A stretch of 62,871 nt of DNA from Gamarada debralockiae (Eukaryota > Ascomycota > Leotiomycetes > Helotiales > Hyphodiscaceae): positions 1 to 62,871 of the forward strand of contig NXFV01000153.1 of assembly GCA_002803225.1 (NCBI GenBank), in the 5' to 3' direction. Below are positions 46,145 to 56,370 of this stretch, one piece after another. The notes under the pieces are model-generated. The model saw only the letters and a program-made list of their open reading frames with translations. It ran no database searches and had not been told where the DNA came from. Position 1 is the stretch's first letter. Every line of letters begins with the position of its first letter. Position numbers and translations under genes: made by a program.

Positions 46145-48591
46145 TCACTGGAGCTCGAATTCCTCTGCTTTATCTCTAGCTACAGCCTCACCATCCATAA
46201 TCCCATGCACATAGGCCTCTCCCACAAACTGAAAATATTTCCCTCCATCCACATCCTCCTGTGGTCGCAGCACCACAGGAACACTGCATCCATAAAGAAT
46301 ACAAACAATATCATCAACCTTCGCAGCCATAGGAGTTAATCCAAACCAATTGTTAGTCTTGGACACGAGAAACTTGCGATTCCAGGTGACACTCTGAATT
46401 CGTTGCAGGAAGGCAACGACAAGGGAAGACTCAGCTTCGCATTCGGCAATAAGTCTATTGGTGTTGATGTCTCCAGTAGGAGTGAGATGATGGAGGCAGT
46501 AGAGAAAGGCTCGAGTATACCATGAAGGTGCATTGGAGCCGTTCGGGCCACGATCCGCGACTAGAGTCCTCCAGAAATTCTCAGGAGGGGGCGCTGTTTC
46601 ACTGACAGTGACGCAGCCGCCGAGTTCAAGCCATTCGTACTGAATAATACCTTCCGAGGCTCGAGGGCCGAGCTTGGAGATTGTGTCGAGGCGAACGCCA
46701 CGGACAAAGAGGGATTTTCCTCCGCCGAATAATTGGGACTCTATGCGGAAATTGGCTACGGTGCCTCGCGAGGCATTGTAGTAGTTGTGATCCGGAAGCC
46801 CAACTAGAGTATCTGCAGCTGTTCGTTCTGAAACATTGCTGTCGAAGGGCGGCTGGAGGGATGATTGAAGTGGGCGGACCCATGTTGGAAGAGTTGCTTC
46901 TTTTTCTGAGACTGAGCTTGCCCAATGCCGACAGATGATATCGAGGGACTGCGAACGTTCAATGGCGTGGACAACAAAGTCCTGATATACTTCCAATGTA
47001 GTTTTGCCATAGTCTATCCGAAGCGCCCCTTCGTCTTGCGTGTCGTGAGGATACTCCATCAGCGTCCCATTCACTAGTGGCGGGCCATCTTTTGCGATTG
47101 CTAAGACTGAGAATATCCTATCACGAGGATCTGTTGAGCTAAGATCGCTCAGCAGTGATACCAACGCCTCGAGGCTAAGTAGTCGTTGAATTTTACCAGA
47201 GCTAGTAACGCGCAAAGCATTGGTTGAGAGGTCTATAAAACGTTCGGCTATCGTCATTTTGCGGTCCGTTAACTCCTTGCAATTCTTCCTGTTGCGACGG
47301 AAAAGGGTTGAGATATCGGCTCGGAAGGACACAAACATGGCTACGGCATCCACCAAGTCTGCATAATGAATTGCAGGTTGACCACAATGTAGAGTTACGT
47401 TCCGCGCCACTGCAACTTCTTGAACAAGCCATAAGCGACTGAAGACAGTATTCTTCAGCAAGGCCACAAATGCAACCCATCCATCAATAGCAGTGTCATC
47501 TCGGACGAGTTTGTCAATTCTAGTAAGGTCCAGAATCTTGGGGATGAAATTTAACGCGGTCTTGGAGTTGACATCCTCACCTAGCCAAAAGCAAAGGTTT
47601 GTTGCGTTGTGGAAGATGTACCGCTTCATCGCAATTTGTTGGTTCTTCTCATGGGGTATGCTGCGATTGATACACAACGCATCGACCCAAAATGGCCTGG
47701 CATCTTTGGGATGGCGTAGGCTTCGGAGCGCAGCGTATAGGGTGCTCCGAATAAATATAGAATATACTTTTCCTTGAGAGTCTTTTAGCTTGATATCAAT
47801 CAGCGTTTGTCGCACCTCGTTATCACCGCCCCAAAGGTATGAGATTGCTTCATATTCTTGTTCTTCAGGTCGATTCATTGATGCCGTGACAAACGAGCAA
47901 GTCACTTTATCCTCCCTGCGACCGGGAGCGAGAAGCAAAATCCGAAACTCGCCTTCCCCCAAGGGCAAGTATGCAGAGGCTGGATGCGTTTCCTCCTTGT
48001 CAGCAGGTGGAGGCTGGTGAGACTCGGGAACAGGTTCCGATTTGATTTTTGGCACCGCCGCCGTGCGAACTGGTCTGTTATAGAGGGCTTTATTGTCCTC
48101 GTCCGATAAGCTGAGTTCATCATCACTCTCCCTCAGTGTACTGCTCTCCCTGCCCCGACGCTCTAGTTTGTCAGATGTGGGTCGAGTCTTTGACCGGCGT
48201 GTTGGTTTTGATAGGTTTGGCCCTCTTTTGCGAGTGTTCATCTGGGGTTCCGAACACTCGAGCTCTTCTGGCCGGTGTTGTTTACAACGTTGACATTTCT
48301 CTGGCCAGACACGGCCCACTGGGAAACACTTATTACAATATTATTAGCCCAGTTTCATTTAATGGAGATCACGTGTACTACTTTTTTCCTTGCATCGCGA
48401 CACTGTTTGCACTTCCATAGATTGAGTTTGCGGCGCTTCTCGTTGCCCTCAATGCCCTCCTCATCGGAAGCATCATCGGCATTGTCGATGGTGCGAGAAG
48501 GTAATGCCAGGGGCTCGCCGAGAGGCTGAGGTTGGGGCTGAGTCTGCGAGTCCTGTAAAAGTTGGGGATCGATGGTCGCATCTGCTGCCAT
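46145..48591 (-). CDS. HET-domain protein with N-terminal Zn2Cys6 zinc cluster
   Basis: Two exons, 48591-48382 and 48328-46145; the 53-base intron has a GTAGTA donor, GGGCTAATAAT branch and TAAG acceptor, phase 0. 797 residues. An in-frame ATG at 48615 would add eight; I prefer 48591 for its context (AACATGGCA). Splicing completes a six-cysteine cluster, Cys61, 64, 71, 82, 85 and 95 (CKQCRDARKKC then EKCQRCKQH), spaced C2C6C10C2C9C. A basic, acidic-patched linker follows, then the HET domain: YEAISYLWGG, RPFWVDALCIN, NLCFWLGEDV, FSRLWLVQEVAVARNVTLHC. The C-terminal 350 residues include STDPRDRIFSVLAIA and VDDIVCILYGCSVPVVLRP, typical of fungal HET proteins. Intact. HET proteins signal cell death in non-self fusion; the zinc cluster could bind DNA or another partner. 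The pairing is the notable point. Confidence 0.88.
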
Positions 48592-48699
48592 GTTGGTTAG
48601 AGCTTTCAAAAGCATTCAAATGCCTCAAACACGACTGAGCAAGATCTTCTGAAGATGGTGGGAAATGACGGCAAATTGCTCGGAAATTGACTGGTTGTG

Positions 48700-49345
48700 G
48701 AAGCGAGCGATCGCAAAAATAGATACGCTGACGTGGCAAGTACCATCGGGCGCGCCGAGATTGCAAACAGATTAGCTGCGCGCGCAACCAAACTGACCCC
48801 CTACGCGCTTTTGACTGGGATATGGGTGAAACCAAAAAAAATGCTCTCATGACCAGTTGCTGGCGTCTCGTGAAAGTGGTTGATGAAAGTAGAGTTCAGG
48901 GATAGCAAAAATAGAATGCGCAGACGTGGCAATCATCCTCGGGGCCGCCGAAGGCAGCCAACAATTGACTGCGCGCGCAATCAAATCTATCTTCCAGTGC
49001 GCGTTTTAATCTCTCACTATCATGATGAGTCACACACTAATTTTTTTTTAAAACGGTTTCTTGAGATGAGGTATTTGGGCTCGCAAGTAAGCCGTTTACC
49101 TGCGCAGATCTCCGAATGGATGCTTGCGCGAGAAGCGACTGTGGTGTGAATGAGACATTTTTTTTGCTCTCTCCTCACAACGGTTGCTTGCATGAGAAAG
49201 CGACTGGGGTGAAAAGTGAAACCAGAAAAAAGCTCTCTGCGCCTCTCAAGACCAGCTGAAGTGGCGTCGCATGGAAGTGTTGATTGGGTGCGTCGGATAC
49301 GAGAGAGCAAAATTAGAAAGCGCTGACGTGGCCGAAGGATTCTGG
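48700..49345. repeat. Diverged tandem repeats carrying TGACGTGGC-like sites
   Basis: Three related units recur: around 48715 (TCGCAAAAATAGATACGCTG, then ACGTGGC), around 48902 (TAGCAAAAATAGAATGCGCA, then GACGTGGC) and around 49305 (GAGCAAAATTAGAAAGCGCT, then GACGTGGC). The first two are also followed by CTGCGCGCGCAA, and GTGAAACCA(A/G)AAAAAA(A/T)GCTCTC occurs before the second and third. The repeats fill the spacer between the divergent HET gene (start 48591) and the small gene at 49536. TGACGTGGC resembles bZIP binding sites, so the array could be regulatory; that is inference. Confidence 0.55.
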
Positions 49346-49535
49346 TGGCGAACATAAGTAAAGGTAGAGCAAATTATTGCTTGCGCCGTGACACCAAAAG
49401 ACAGCAAAATACTCCTCTCGCCCCTCTTGAAAACTCTTCACTCTTCCTCCAAATTGCTATTGAACTCGCCGGCGACCCAATCCGCATTGCCACATTATAC
49501 AATCAACGATACTCCAAACTATCACTCTCGCCACT

Positions 49536-49878
49536 ATGTCAATGAACGCTACGTCAGCTTTTGATCTCGACAAGCTTTCAACGATCGCTGTCCCAGGATC
49601 CTTGTTGTGTGTTTCCCATTTGTGACTCGACCTCTCATTCTCAACACTAACGTATCTGCCACAGGTCTGACTCTGGAGATGCCTCCTACGAACCTCGGGT
49701 CCAAGACCCAGCAGTCGCAGCTACTCTACAATCACAGCGCATGCTCGACTTCCTGGCAGACGAATCACCATTCTACATCCGCGGTGAACCCGTCACAATA
49801 GCAGAGCGTCGGATGGCGACCGTAATTCAGGACTTCGACCTGGCCTTCGATCGTGCTGCAAATACGACAAGACGATGA
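49536..49878 (+). CDS. Small two-exon protein of unknown function (94 residues)
   Basis: Exon 1 is 49536-49606 and exon 2 is 49665-49878, joined in phase 2. The 58-base intron has a GTGTGT donor, a CACTAAC branch and a CCACAG acceptor. The product starts MSMNATSAFDLDKLSTIAVP and ends AFDRAANTTRR. The second exon has strong coding character (MLDFLADESPFYIRGEPVTI, ERRMATVIQDFDLAF) and one helical stretch. No signal peptide, membrane segment or recognised domain. A non-canonical-looking donor is the weak point. Neither exon is long enough to stand out as an ORF. Confidence 0.5.
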
Positions 49879-50316
49879 AGATTGGGTTTGTGCAGATACA
49901 CTATGGGAGTTCTTGGGATAGAGGGTATGCGTGCCAATACGTTGTACATATCTTGGGATTTTGTTTGGAGTTGGAGTTGGAGGGCGGGCGCTTCTTTGGA
50001 CGAAAAGGAAATGAATCACGATCTTAATGACGGTCACGATGACCTGTTGGGATGAGCATATGGCGGATTTCTTTGTATATCCTGCTTTAAATCAGAGTTG
50101 GAATTGCTTGCTTTAGTGATGCAATTAGATGTGAAAATTTATCATAACCGTCTTGAACTATGGAATCAGAAGTCTTGGATCGTTCACGTTCTATCCTGGG
50201 AATTGTGACTTGGTGCTCCAAGAACCATCGAACGATCCTTTCTGGAGAACTTCTCTTTCTTTAATCCAGTGCTTTTGTTGTTGCGCCTTCGTCACGTACA
50301 GTAAACGACGAAGATT

Positions 50317-50467
50317 ATGGAATTTATGAGAACTTCGACTTCTGTGAGGGCTGCAGCTTTGGCTGCAAGGACATTTCTACCGCATGTAAGTTATGGTTTG
50401 AATGCGAGTAATTTGTAAACGTCTTGTTCTTCCCCGCCAGGAGCGAATGATAAACTCATCGCAATGA
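50317..50467 (+). CDS. Possible 31-residue two-exon microprotein
   Basis: Exon 1 is 50317-50385 and exon 2 is 50441-50467. The 55-base intron has a perfect GTAAGT donor and a CCCCGCCAG acceptor, phase 0. The peptide begins MEFMRTSTSVRAAALAART and ends at a stop 9 codons into exon 2. The basic, Ala/Arg/Ser-rich start looks like a mitochondrial targeting helix. I cannot name it, and such a short frame could arise by chance; the strength of the splice sites is the main support. Confidence 0.3.
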
Positions 50468-50665
50468 CAAGCGCGGAAACAACGACACTATCTGAATTGA
50501 TAAAGACCGTTCTCAAGTCAGTCAACCGTTCAATTCATTCATCTACGATGAGCAAATGTAGCTTGCTGCACTTTCCAGGTACCTGGAGTCCTGGACATAG
50601 AACGTGTTTCCTTCTCTAAAATGCGTTATACTCTATACCCATGCCCATACCCTCATTCTCCTTAC

Positions 50666-51204
50666 TCACATCCATCTCGTCCCTGCATCGCCCTTGATAA
50701 TTCCATCCAACTCACTCGTCGTCCACCCACCATAAAAGTCGCCCGGCTGCGGTTTCACCAACTCTCCATCAACGTAGCAATCCCAAGGTCCAGCATAAAA
50801 ACTCACATATCCATTTAAATCCTTGAATCCCTGCGTCGGGGCTTCGTAGGACCATATCCTATCTTTGACTGTCTCCTCTTTACCATCTTCATTCTTGCTG
50901 GTAATCGTGTAATATGTTGCCCAGCCCTTCCATTCACAGAATGTGGATTTCTTGGTTGGTGAGAGGGGCAAAGAGATGGAGGAGGTGGGGAGATAGTACG
51001 CTTGGATGCGTTAGTTTGGTGGGACTGAGGAAGAGGGAGTGAATGGGAGGTACTGGGTGCATGGTAGGTTTCTAGGACCCAGTAGGCTTCTTTCGTGTCT
51101 GCTATTGTTTGGCCGTGCCATTGTATTTGAAGATGTCTGTTTGTTCGTTCGAGGAGGGGTGGGCGGGGGAAGTTCTGGACATTTAATCTTGGTTTTGGTG
51201 GCAT
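50666..51204 (-). CDS. DUF427 domain protein, two exons
   Basis: Exon 1 is 51204-51054 and exon 2 is 51000-50666, joined in phase 1. The 53-base intron has a GTACCT donor, an ACTAAC branch and a CCAAG acceptor. 161 residues from MPPKPRLN. The DUF427 signature is clear: IQWHGQTIADTKEAYWVLET, then TKKSTFCEWKGWATYY, IWSYEAPTQGF and YVSFYAGPWDCYVDGE. The family is widespread in bacteria and fungi, compact and of unknown biochemical role. No targeting signal, so probably cytosolic. It diverges from the did2 gene across a 320-base promoter. Confidence 0.88.
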
Positions 51205-51524
51205 TTTAAACACTTTTCTTACTTGTTTGAATAATACAAGTGCAGAAATAGTACAATTACAGTGGAAAATATGAAATATCTATTGAACATGTAGAATTGA
51301 CTCCTTGAAACTCTGGATAGAGGGGTAGATATATTTACATTTGACGTGTCTCTAGGTCACCGCATTTTGATCCAGTCCCCACCAACGTCACAATCAAAGG
51401 TTCCGAGACCACGAGCACAAGGCTGCCGTCAAATTCAACCACTCTTCAAGCTCAACCATATCGACGCCTCGCATCTCGAACCCCTCTAATACTCAAACAA
51501 TACCCTCCGCAGACTCAGCTCATC

Positions 51525-52374
51525 ATGTCGGGTCTTGAGAAAGCGCTCTTCAACCTCAAGGCAAGTCCTCCAGCGCTTATCGTACCCGCTGACAGACTCG
51601 CACCCCTCCACGATTGCGCATCTTGCTCTGCTCCTTTCACGTCCTCACTAACCTCTCGTCCTCATAGTTCACGGCTAAACAACTCAACCGCCAAGCAGCG
51701 AAAGCCAGCAAAGACGAGAAAACTGAGAAAGACAAGCTAAAGAAGGTACGGCTCCTCCCCTTGTAACCCAAGTCATACTGATACGAAGAATCATGGCAGG
51801 CGATCCAACAAGGCCACAGCGATATCGCAAAGATCTATGCACAAAATGCGATCCGGAAACAGAACGAGAGGCTGAATTTGTTGAGGTTGGGAAGCAGGAT
51901 TGATGCTGTTGCTAGCAGAGTGCAGACGGCTGTTACGATGAGACAGGTTACGGGCAGTATGATGAATGTTGTGAAGGGCATGGATCAGGCTATGAAGGCT
52001 ATGGATTTGGAGAAGGTCCGTCTTCTTCTCCTCGCTCCCTCCCAAATCTCCAGTCCATCTGTCAAATATGAACAAGGCTAAAGAAGGATTCGGGCGAGCA
52101 GATATCAGCAGTGATGGATAGATTCGAGACCCAATTCGAAGACCTCGATGTCGCAACCGGATACTATGAAAATGCAACCACATCAGCGACGGCTGTAGGC
52201 ACACCTCAGGAGGATGTAGATCGTCTGATGAACCAGGTTGCGGATGAGGCGGGAGTGGAGCTGCATCAGGAAATGGAGGGCGCGAAGGCTGTTTCAGCTG
52301 CGCCAGTGAAGAGCGGTCCTACGGAGGTAGAGGAGGATGGTTTGGGAGAGCGATTGAGGGCTTTGAGATCGTGA
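51525..52374 (+). CDS. did2: ESCRT-III accessory subunit Did2/Vps46 (CHMP1)
   Basis: Four exons: 51525-51560, 51668-51745, 51800-52015 and 52102-52374, all phase 0, 200 residues. The product starts [12 protein letters not shown] then [20 protein letters not shown], the basic first helix of ESCRT-III. It continues [58 protein letters not shown] and ends with the MIT-interacting motif GERLRALRS. Length and motif order match yeast Did2 and human CHMP1. The protein acts on endosomal membranes, recruiting the Vps4 ATPase to recycle ESCRT-III. The first intron (51561-51667) begins with GCAAGT, so it is a GC-AG intron; the other two begin with GT. Intact; a good housekeeping anchor for the region. 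Confidence 0.95.
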
Positions 52375-53481
52375 GTTCATATGGGTTCGTAGATTAGATT
52401 GGGCGTTGGGTTTTCGTTGGGTCTGGTGAATGGGTTATAGCCTTTACTTGCGTGACGGTTCATAGGCATTTCATCTTTGTTTTGAGAAGTCCATGGAAGG
52501 GATGAGTTAAGATTACTGTGCATTGAAAGGGATTGCTTGCTAGTTTGCTTGTGTCCCATGCTACTATAAAGTGGTCAGGCATTGCAAGTGCCAGTTCAAC
52601 AAAATACTTCGCGGACATCGAGATCAAATAGGACCCGGCTATGATGGGGCAAACAGTTGAATGGCTGTCATGCCATGACTTCAACAGGTGGTCCTACAGC
52701 AACCCTGGAAAGGGACAGCCTGAGATATGTATGGATCGACGCCCAATCCTCCATCGGCCCCCTCCCTCAATCTTCTCGTTCCGCCCAAGATGGGTAGTCT
52801 CACTCTCACAGGGGCTCCAAAACCGGCCAACCGTGTCTTCAACCGGCCACCCTTACGATGAAGCCCTACTTTTGATCACGGAAGACGGCCTGCGAACAAT
52901 AGGGCATTCTTGAGTTAGGAATGTCGACACCGACAACATCTACGACGGCAGGAACGACATCGGCAGTGGAAAGTGCTGCAAATCTATGCAAGTGCATATA
53001 AAGTTGCTCCTCTTCACATCTTTTCCCATCTCTTTGGCAATGACTGAAGTGGTTTCCGGCTTTCAGATGTCACAACCAACTCCTTGTGAGGACCTGCAGA
53101 AAGTTGCAGAGCGCCTTTACGGAGCTTTTGCACAGAAAGCCTGGAACATAAATACGAGTGCTGCACGATTTCCATTGCTCATTCGAGAAGGTGCATCCAA
53201 AAGCTGATGCTTGCAATTCCTTAGCTCTGGTCGGATGCCTTTTGCCACAGCTCGGACATAGCAGAACACTTGCAAGTAACCCTCCCTTATCAAATAACCC
53301 TTGAAAAGGAGACACTCCTTTCAGTCAAGTGACCCCTCACCTCCACTCAAATGTTCCCATGTCTATATATTCATCGCGAATGGAAGATCAAATGGAAGCG
53401 AGTGACTCCGCCCTCGCAGACTGTGTTCTCCATAGTGCCAGTATGGATGAGAAAGGAAGATTTGGAATAAAGAACATAATG
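52375..53481. other. Intergenic stretch with a possible HET scrap
   Basis: No complete gene. On the plus strand around 52690-52790 one frame reads ERDSLRYVWIDAQSSIG, reminiscent of the WIDxxCI block of HET proteins, then stops. With nothing either side to support it, I treat it as a possible relic only. Confidence 0.25.
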
Positions 53482-54704
53482 TCAAATTGGAGAAGGAGTA
53501 CGAGGAAGAGAAGAACGAGAAGGACGAGGGGGGTATGAATCCATGGCTTTCAGTTCCTTTTTCGCCCACTCCATTGCGCTGCTCGTTCCGAATTTCCGTT
53601 TCACTCCTATCACCCTTAAGCCCGCAGGGGCTGAAAAGCCGGGCTCTGCAGCCAGGTTGGCAGGTGCAGCTAAGGGTGGTTCAGCAGAGGAGAGAGTGTG
53701 GGTACTTTCGCGGCGACCTCGTCGGACAGTGCAGCAAGGTGAAGAGTTAGACCGCTCTGTTGGGTTGCGTTGGATGGTGCAACATGGCGTTGAGGAGATG
53801 GAACGAACGGTGTCATAAGGGCGGAAGATGCACGAGAAAGAGTAGTAGGAGGAAAACGAGAAAGATCTTCTGATAGGGCTGTCTTTTGTCTTTTCATACG
53901 TTTTGATAAGAGATAACAGGTGTTTTACCATTGACTGGTACTAGCTTGATCTTCATGCGCTTGGATGGAGGCAGGATTGGTGCGGGTACTGTCAGATCAC
54001 AATATACCGATCAGTACAACAGGTAGGGGCCTAGAAGCTGGTGGTGGAGGTAGATCGATCGGTGAGGTAACATGTGATGGTGCAGCGGGCGGTTGAAGGG
54101 AGCATATCAGTGAAGCTGGGTCGGCCGCTCTGGCAGAGGCTAGATTGCTCTGTGTGGTTAGATTGGACTGTTTATCAGAGGGGAGTGTTTGTGTTGGTTC
54201 GTTGGTGATGGCTAGGTTGGACGATGCAGAGGAAAGATTGGTTTGTGTGACCGGGTTGGACGGTGCAGCAGAGTTGTGTGGGTCTTCGCTTGGTGTTGAT
54301 GAAGGTTGTTGGAGAGCCCGGTCTGCTGCATCTCTCCTTTCAAGCTCTATGATAGCCTCCGACCGGGACAACCTCTCTTCCAACATGATTCTGGTAGCAT
54401 TCTTCTCGTGGACTTTATACTCGTATGGCAGATTTCATTCCCAAGCTCTTGTCTTGATGATATTGTCGTAGCTGTATTCCTTCTTCTCTGCGTATGACTT
54501 GCGGACCACGCTTCTGTATATTCTGTAGCCTCGGTGAAAGAATGCTGACTCGATGAGGTCAATGGTTTGGGTGTTGCTCTGAATTCCATACGGATCGATC
54601 TTTCCGAACAAGAAGTTCTCCATTTCTATATTTGCGTTCTTGTCGTATGTCGATAACATCCCATTCGACGTCGGAATCTCGATATGAGCATTTTCTATTT
54701 CCAT
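53482..54704 (-). pseudogene. Broken gene of unknown function with in-frame TGA
   Basis: From the ATG at 54704 the frame reads 89 residues (IEMENFLFGKIDPYGIQSN, SAFFHRGYRIYRSVVRKS) to a TGA at 54435-54437. The same frame then continues coding-like (YEYKVHEKNATRIMLEERLS, RSEAIIELERRDAADRALQQ) into a Ser/Thr/Asn/Pro-rich tail that closes at 53997. Further coding-like pieces lie downstream: SKRMKIKLVPVNG around 53940-53990, and frames 53670-53897 and 53482-53931, the latter ending ELKAMDSYPPRPSRSSLPRT. These could be later exons. CGA to TGA would explain the stop. I recognise no domain. Either a nonsense-mutated gene or a multi-exon gene I have joined wrongly. Confidence 0.4.
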
Positions 54705-55450
54705 CTTTGGGACTGAGCTGTTGCTGCTTTAGCCTGAGCTATGAGTGAGCAAACTTGAGCCAAGCTGAGCAAGTTAGTTCAAGGAGGTGAGCCATGGTGG
54801 TGGGCGGGGGCTGAACTAGTACAGAAGGCCAACCAGTTGGGCCCCTCAGCTACAACTGCCGCCGACTAAAATTGGAAAAAGTTAGTCAAGGGTTCTTTCA
54901 GGGACAGTTCTGGATCCCTGTCAGCAAGAGGACGATTTATACCAAGGTTCTATCTGCCCCAGGATTAGAAAATCTCATAGAGACAAGGATGGCAAGGCAA
55001 GCAGAGACATCTCAGCGGCTAAACTGCATTGATAGAAGGTTGCTAGTGTGCCTATTAGCTGTCATAAGATATATACAGCTGTTAGACTGGGTCACTGGGC
55101 CAAAGGAGTGGTCATAGTTGGATTTAGCATAAGAGTTATACAATTAATACAAAGCAGATTTATCTAGTGGCAAGGGGGCCCTAGTATAAGCAGAGTGCCT
55201 GAGTATTTGAAATTCATGTATAGACGCAGTTACACTGGGAAAGTATGATGCAACTTTTGCCTGCCCTTATATAGTTAGAAAATTTATACAAAGTAATGCC
55301 AATACAACAACTGGTGTGATTCATCTAGGGGCAGTGTCGGGGTGAGGGTAAGACAAGGGTTCATATCAAGGCTTATTCTTAGATACCTAGGAAACTTAAA
55401 ACTTGGTAAGATAAAATTATATCAGCAGCAAAGTGTATTGATCAATAGGC
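54705..55450. other. AT-rich gene-free stretch
   Basis: Base composition turns AT-rich from about 55100. No gene is recognised; scattered TATA and TAG words suggest an old mutated repeat, but I cannot identify which. Confidence 0.3.
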
Positions 55451-55455
55451 TTAGG

Positions 55456-55668
55456 TGTCACGACGCTAGCCAAATTACTGGGGAAGACCTCAATTCTCCA
55501 GCTAACTAGTCGATATAATGAGAATACTAAGCTAGATAAGAAAAGAAAGAAGAAGAAGAGAAGGGCTCGAGAGTTGAGCTGATATTGTACGAGGCCATGT
55601 GACTATGATCATGTGGTCTCGGGAAAATCCTATGGTCACGTGAACAACCTTCTGCCAGGCTCGCCACA
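55456..55668. mobile_element. Solo LTR (213 bases) with 5-base target duplication
   Basis: The segment begins TGTCACGACGCTAGCC and ends CCAGGCTCGCCACA. It is flanked on both sides by TTAGG (55451-55455 and 55669-55673). TGT..ACA ends with a 5-base duplication are the mark of an LTR retrotransposon insertion reduced to one LTR. A purine tract (AAAGAAAGAAGAAGAAGAG) and a TCACGTGA site inside recall the second solo LTR at 60105. No internal coding region remains. Confidence 0.7.
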
Positions 55669-55673
55669 TTAGG

Positions 55674-56370
55674 TATATAACAATAGGCATAATCCTTGAT
55701 TGTTGTAAAATTTTTATATAAGGGGATGATGTCTTAAAGAAAGGGCTGTAGTGGTACTTAGCTTGTCCCCTTGCTTAGTATAAGGCAAGTCAGACTACAC
55801 AAGAAGATGCTATTACAGAAAGGATTGTAGCTATACTCAACTTGCCTAGGTTTTGGGCGTGCCGAGTTATTAAAGGCAATAAGATACTAATGTTGAAGAC
55901 AAATAGGGTATAGCAATGATTCAGCAGTGTTAATTCCGAACATAAACACAAAGTTTATTAATTCAATCTTTAGGCAAAACAGATAACTCGAGATTACAGA
56001 GAAGCTCATGTTATCATTTCGCCTTTAGAATCTGTGATTTGATACAAAGGCGAATATATTCAAGGGAGACTAGGACAATGTAAGTAAAGTCCTAAGGAGG
56101 AATAGAGGGCTTAAAAGCTCTGCTGTGTAAACTATATGGTCTGATAGAGTCTTGCGGACACGGGCCATGGGAGTTGAAAATAGGCAATGATTCCTTCCAC
56201 AGGGTATACGAAGCATGAAAATCCTATGCCTTATAACACACCATAACAAGATTGATAGAAAGTTAATAGCTCTAACTAACCCTCAATGTACGACTTGCTT
56301 TGATACACCCACTAACTTTTGGTCAATCACCGTGTCCTAACGAGTAAATACAACAAACTTTACCAAACCA
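55674..56370. other. AT-rich gene-free stretch
   Basis: About 700 bases between the solo LTR and the 3' end of the sulfotransferase-like gene. No open frame or recognised element. Composition and density of TA suggest mutated repeat DNA. Confidence 0.3.

Noticed and set aside
52690..52790. HET-like WIDAQSSIG scrap as a gene
   Set aside because: A single 15-residue resemblance with no flanking HET blocks is not enough to call even a pseudogene.
55456..55668. MITE interpretation of the two TGT..ACA elements
   Set aside because: The terminal inverted repeats are short and imperfect, while TG..CA ends with 5-base duplications fit solo LTRs better.
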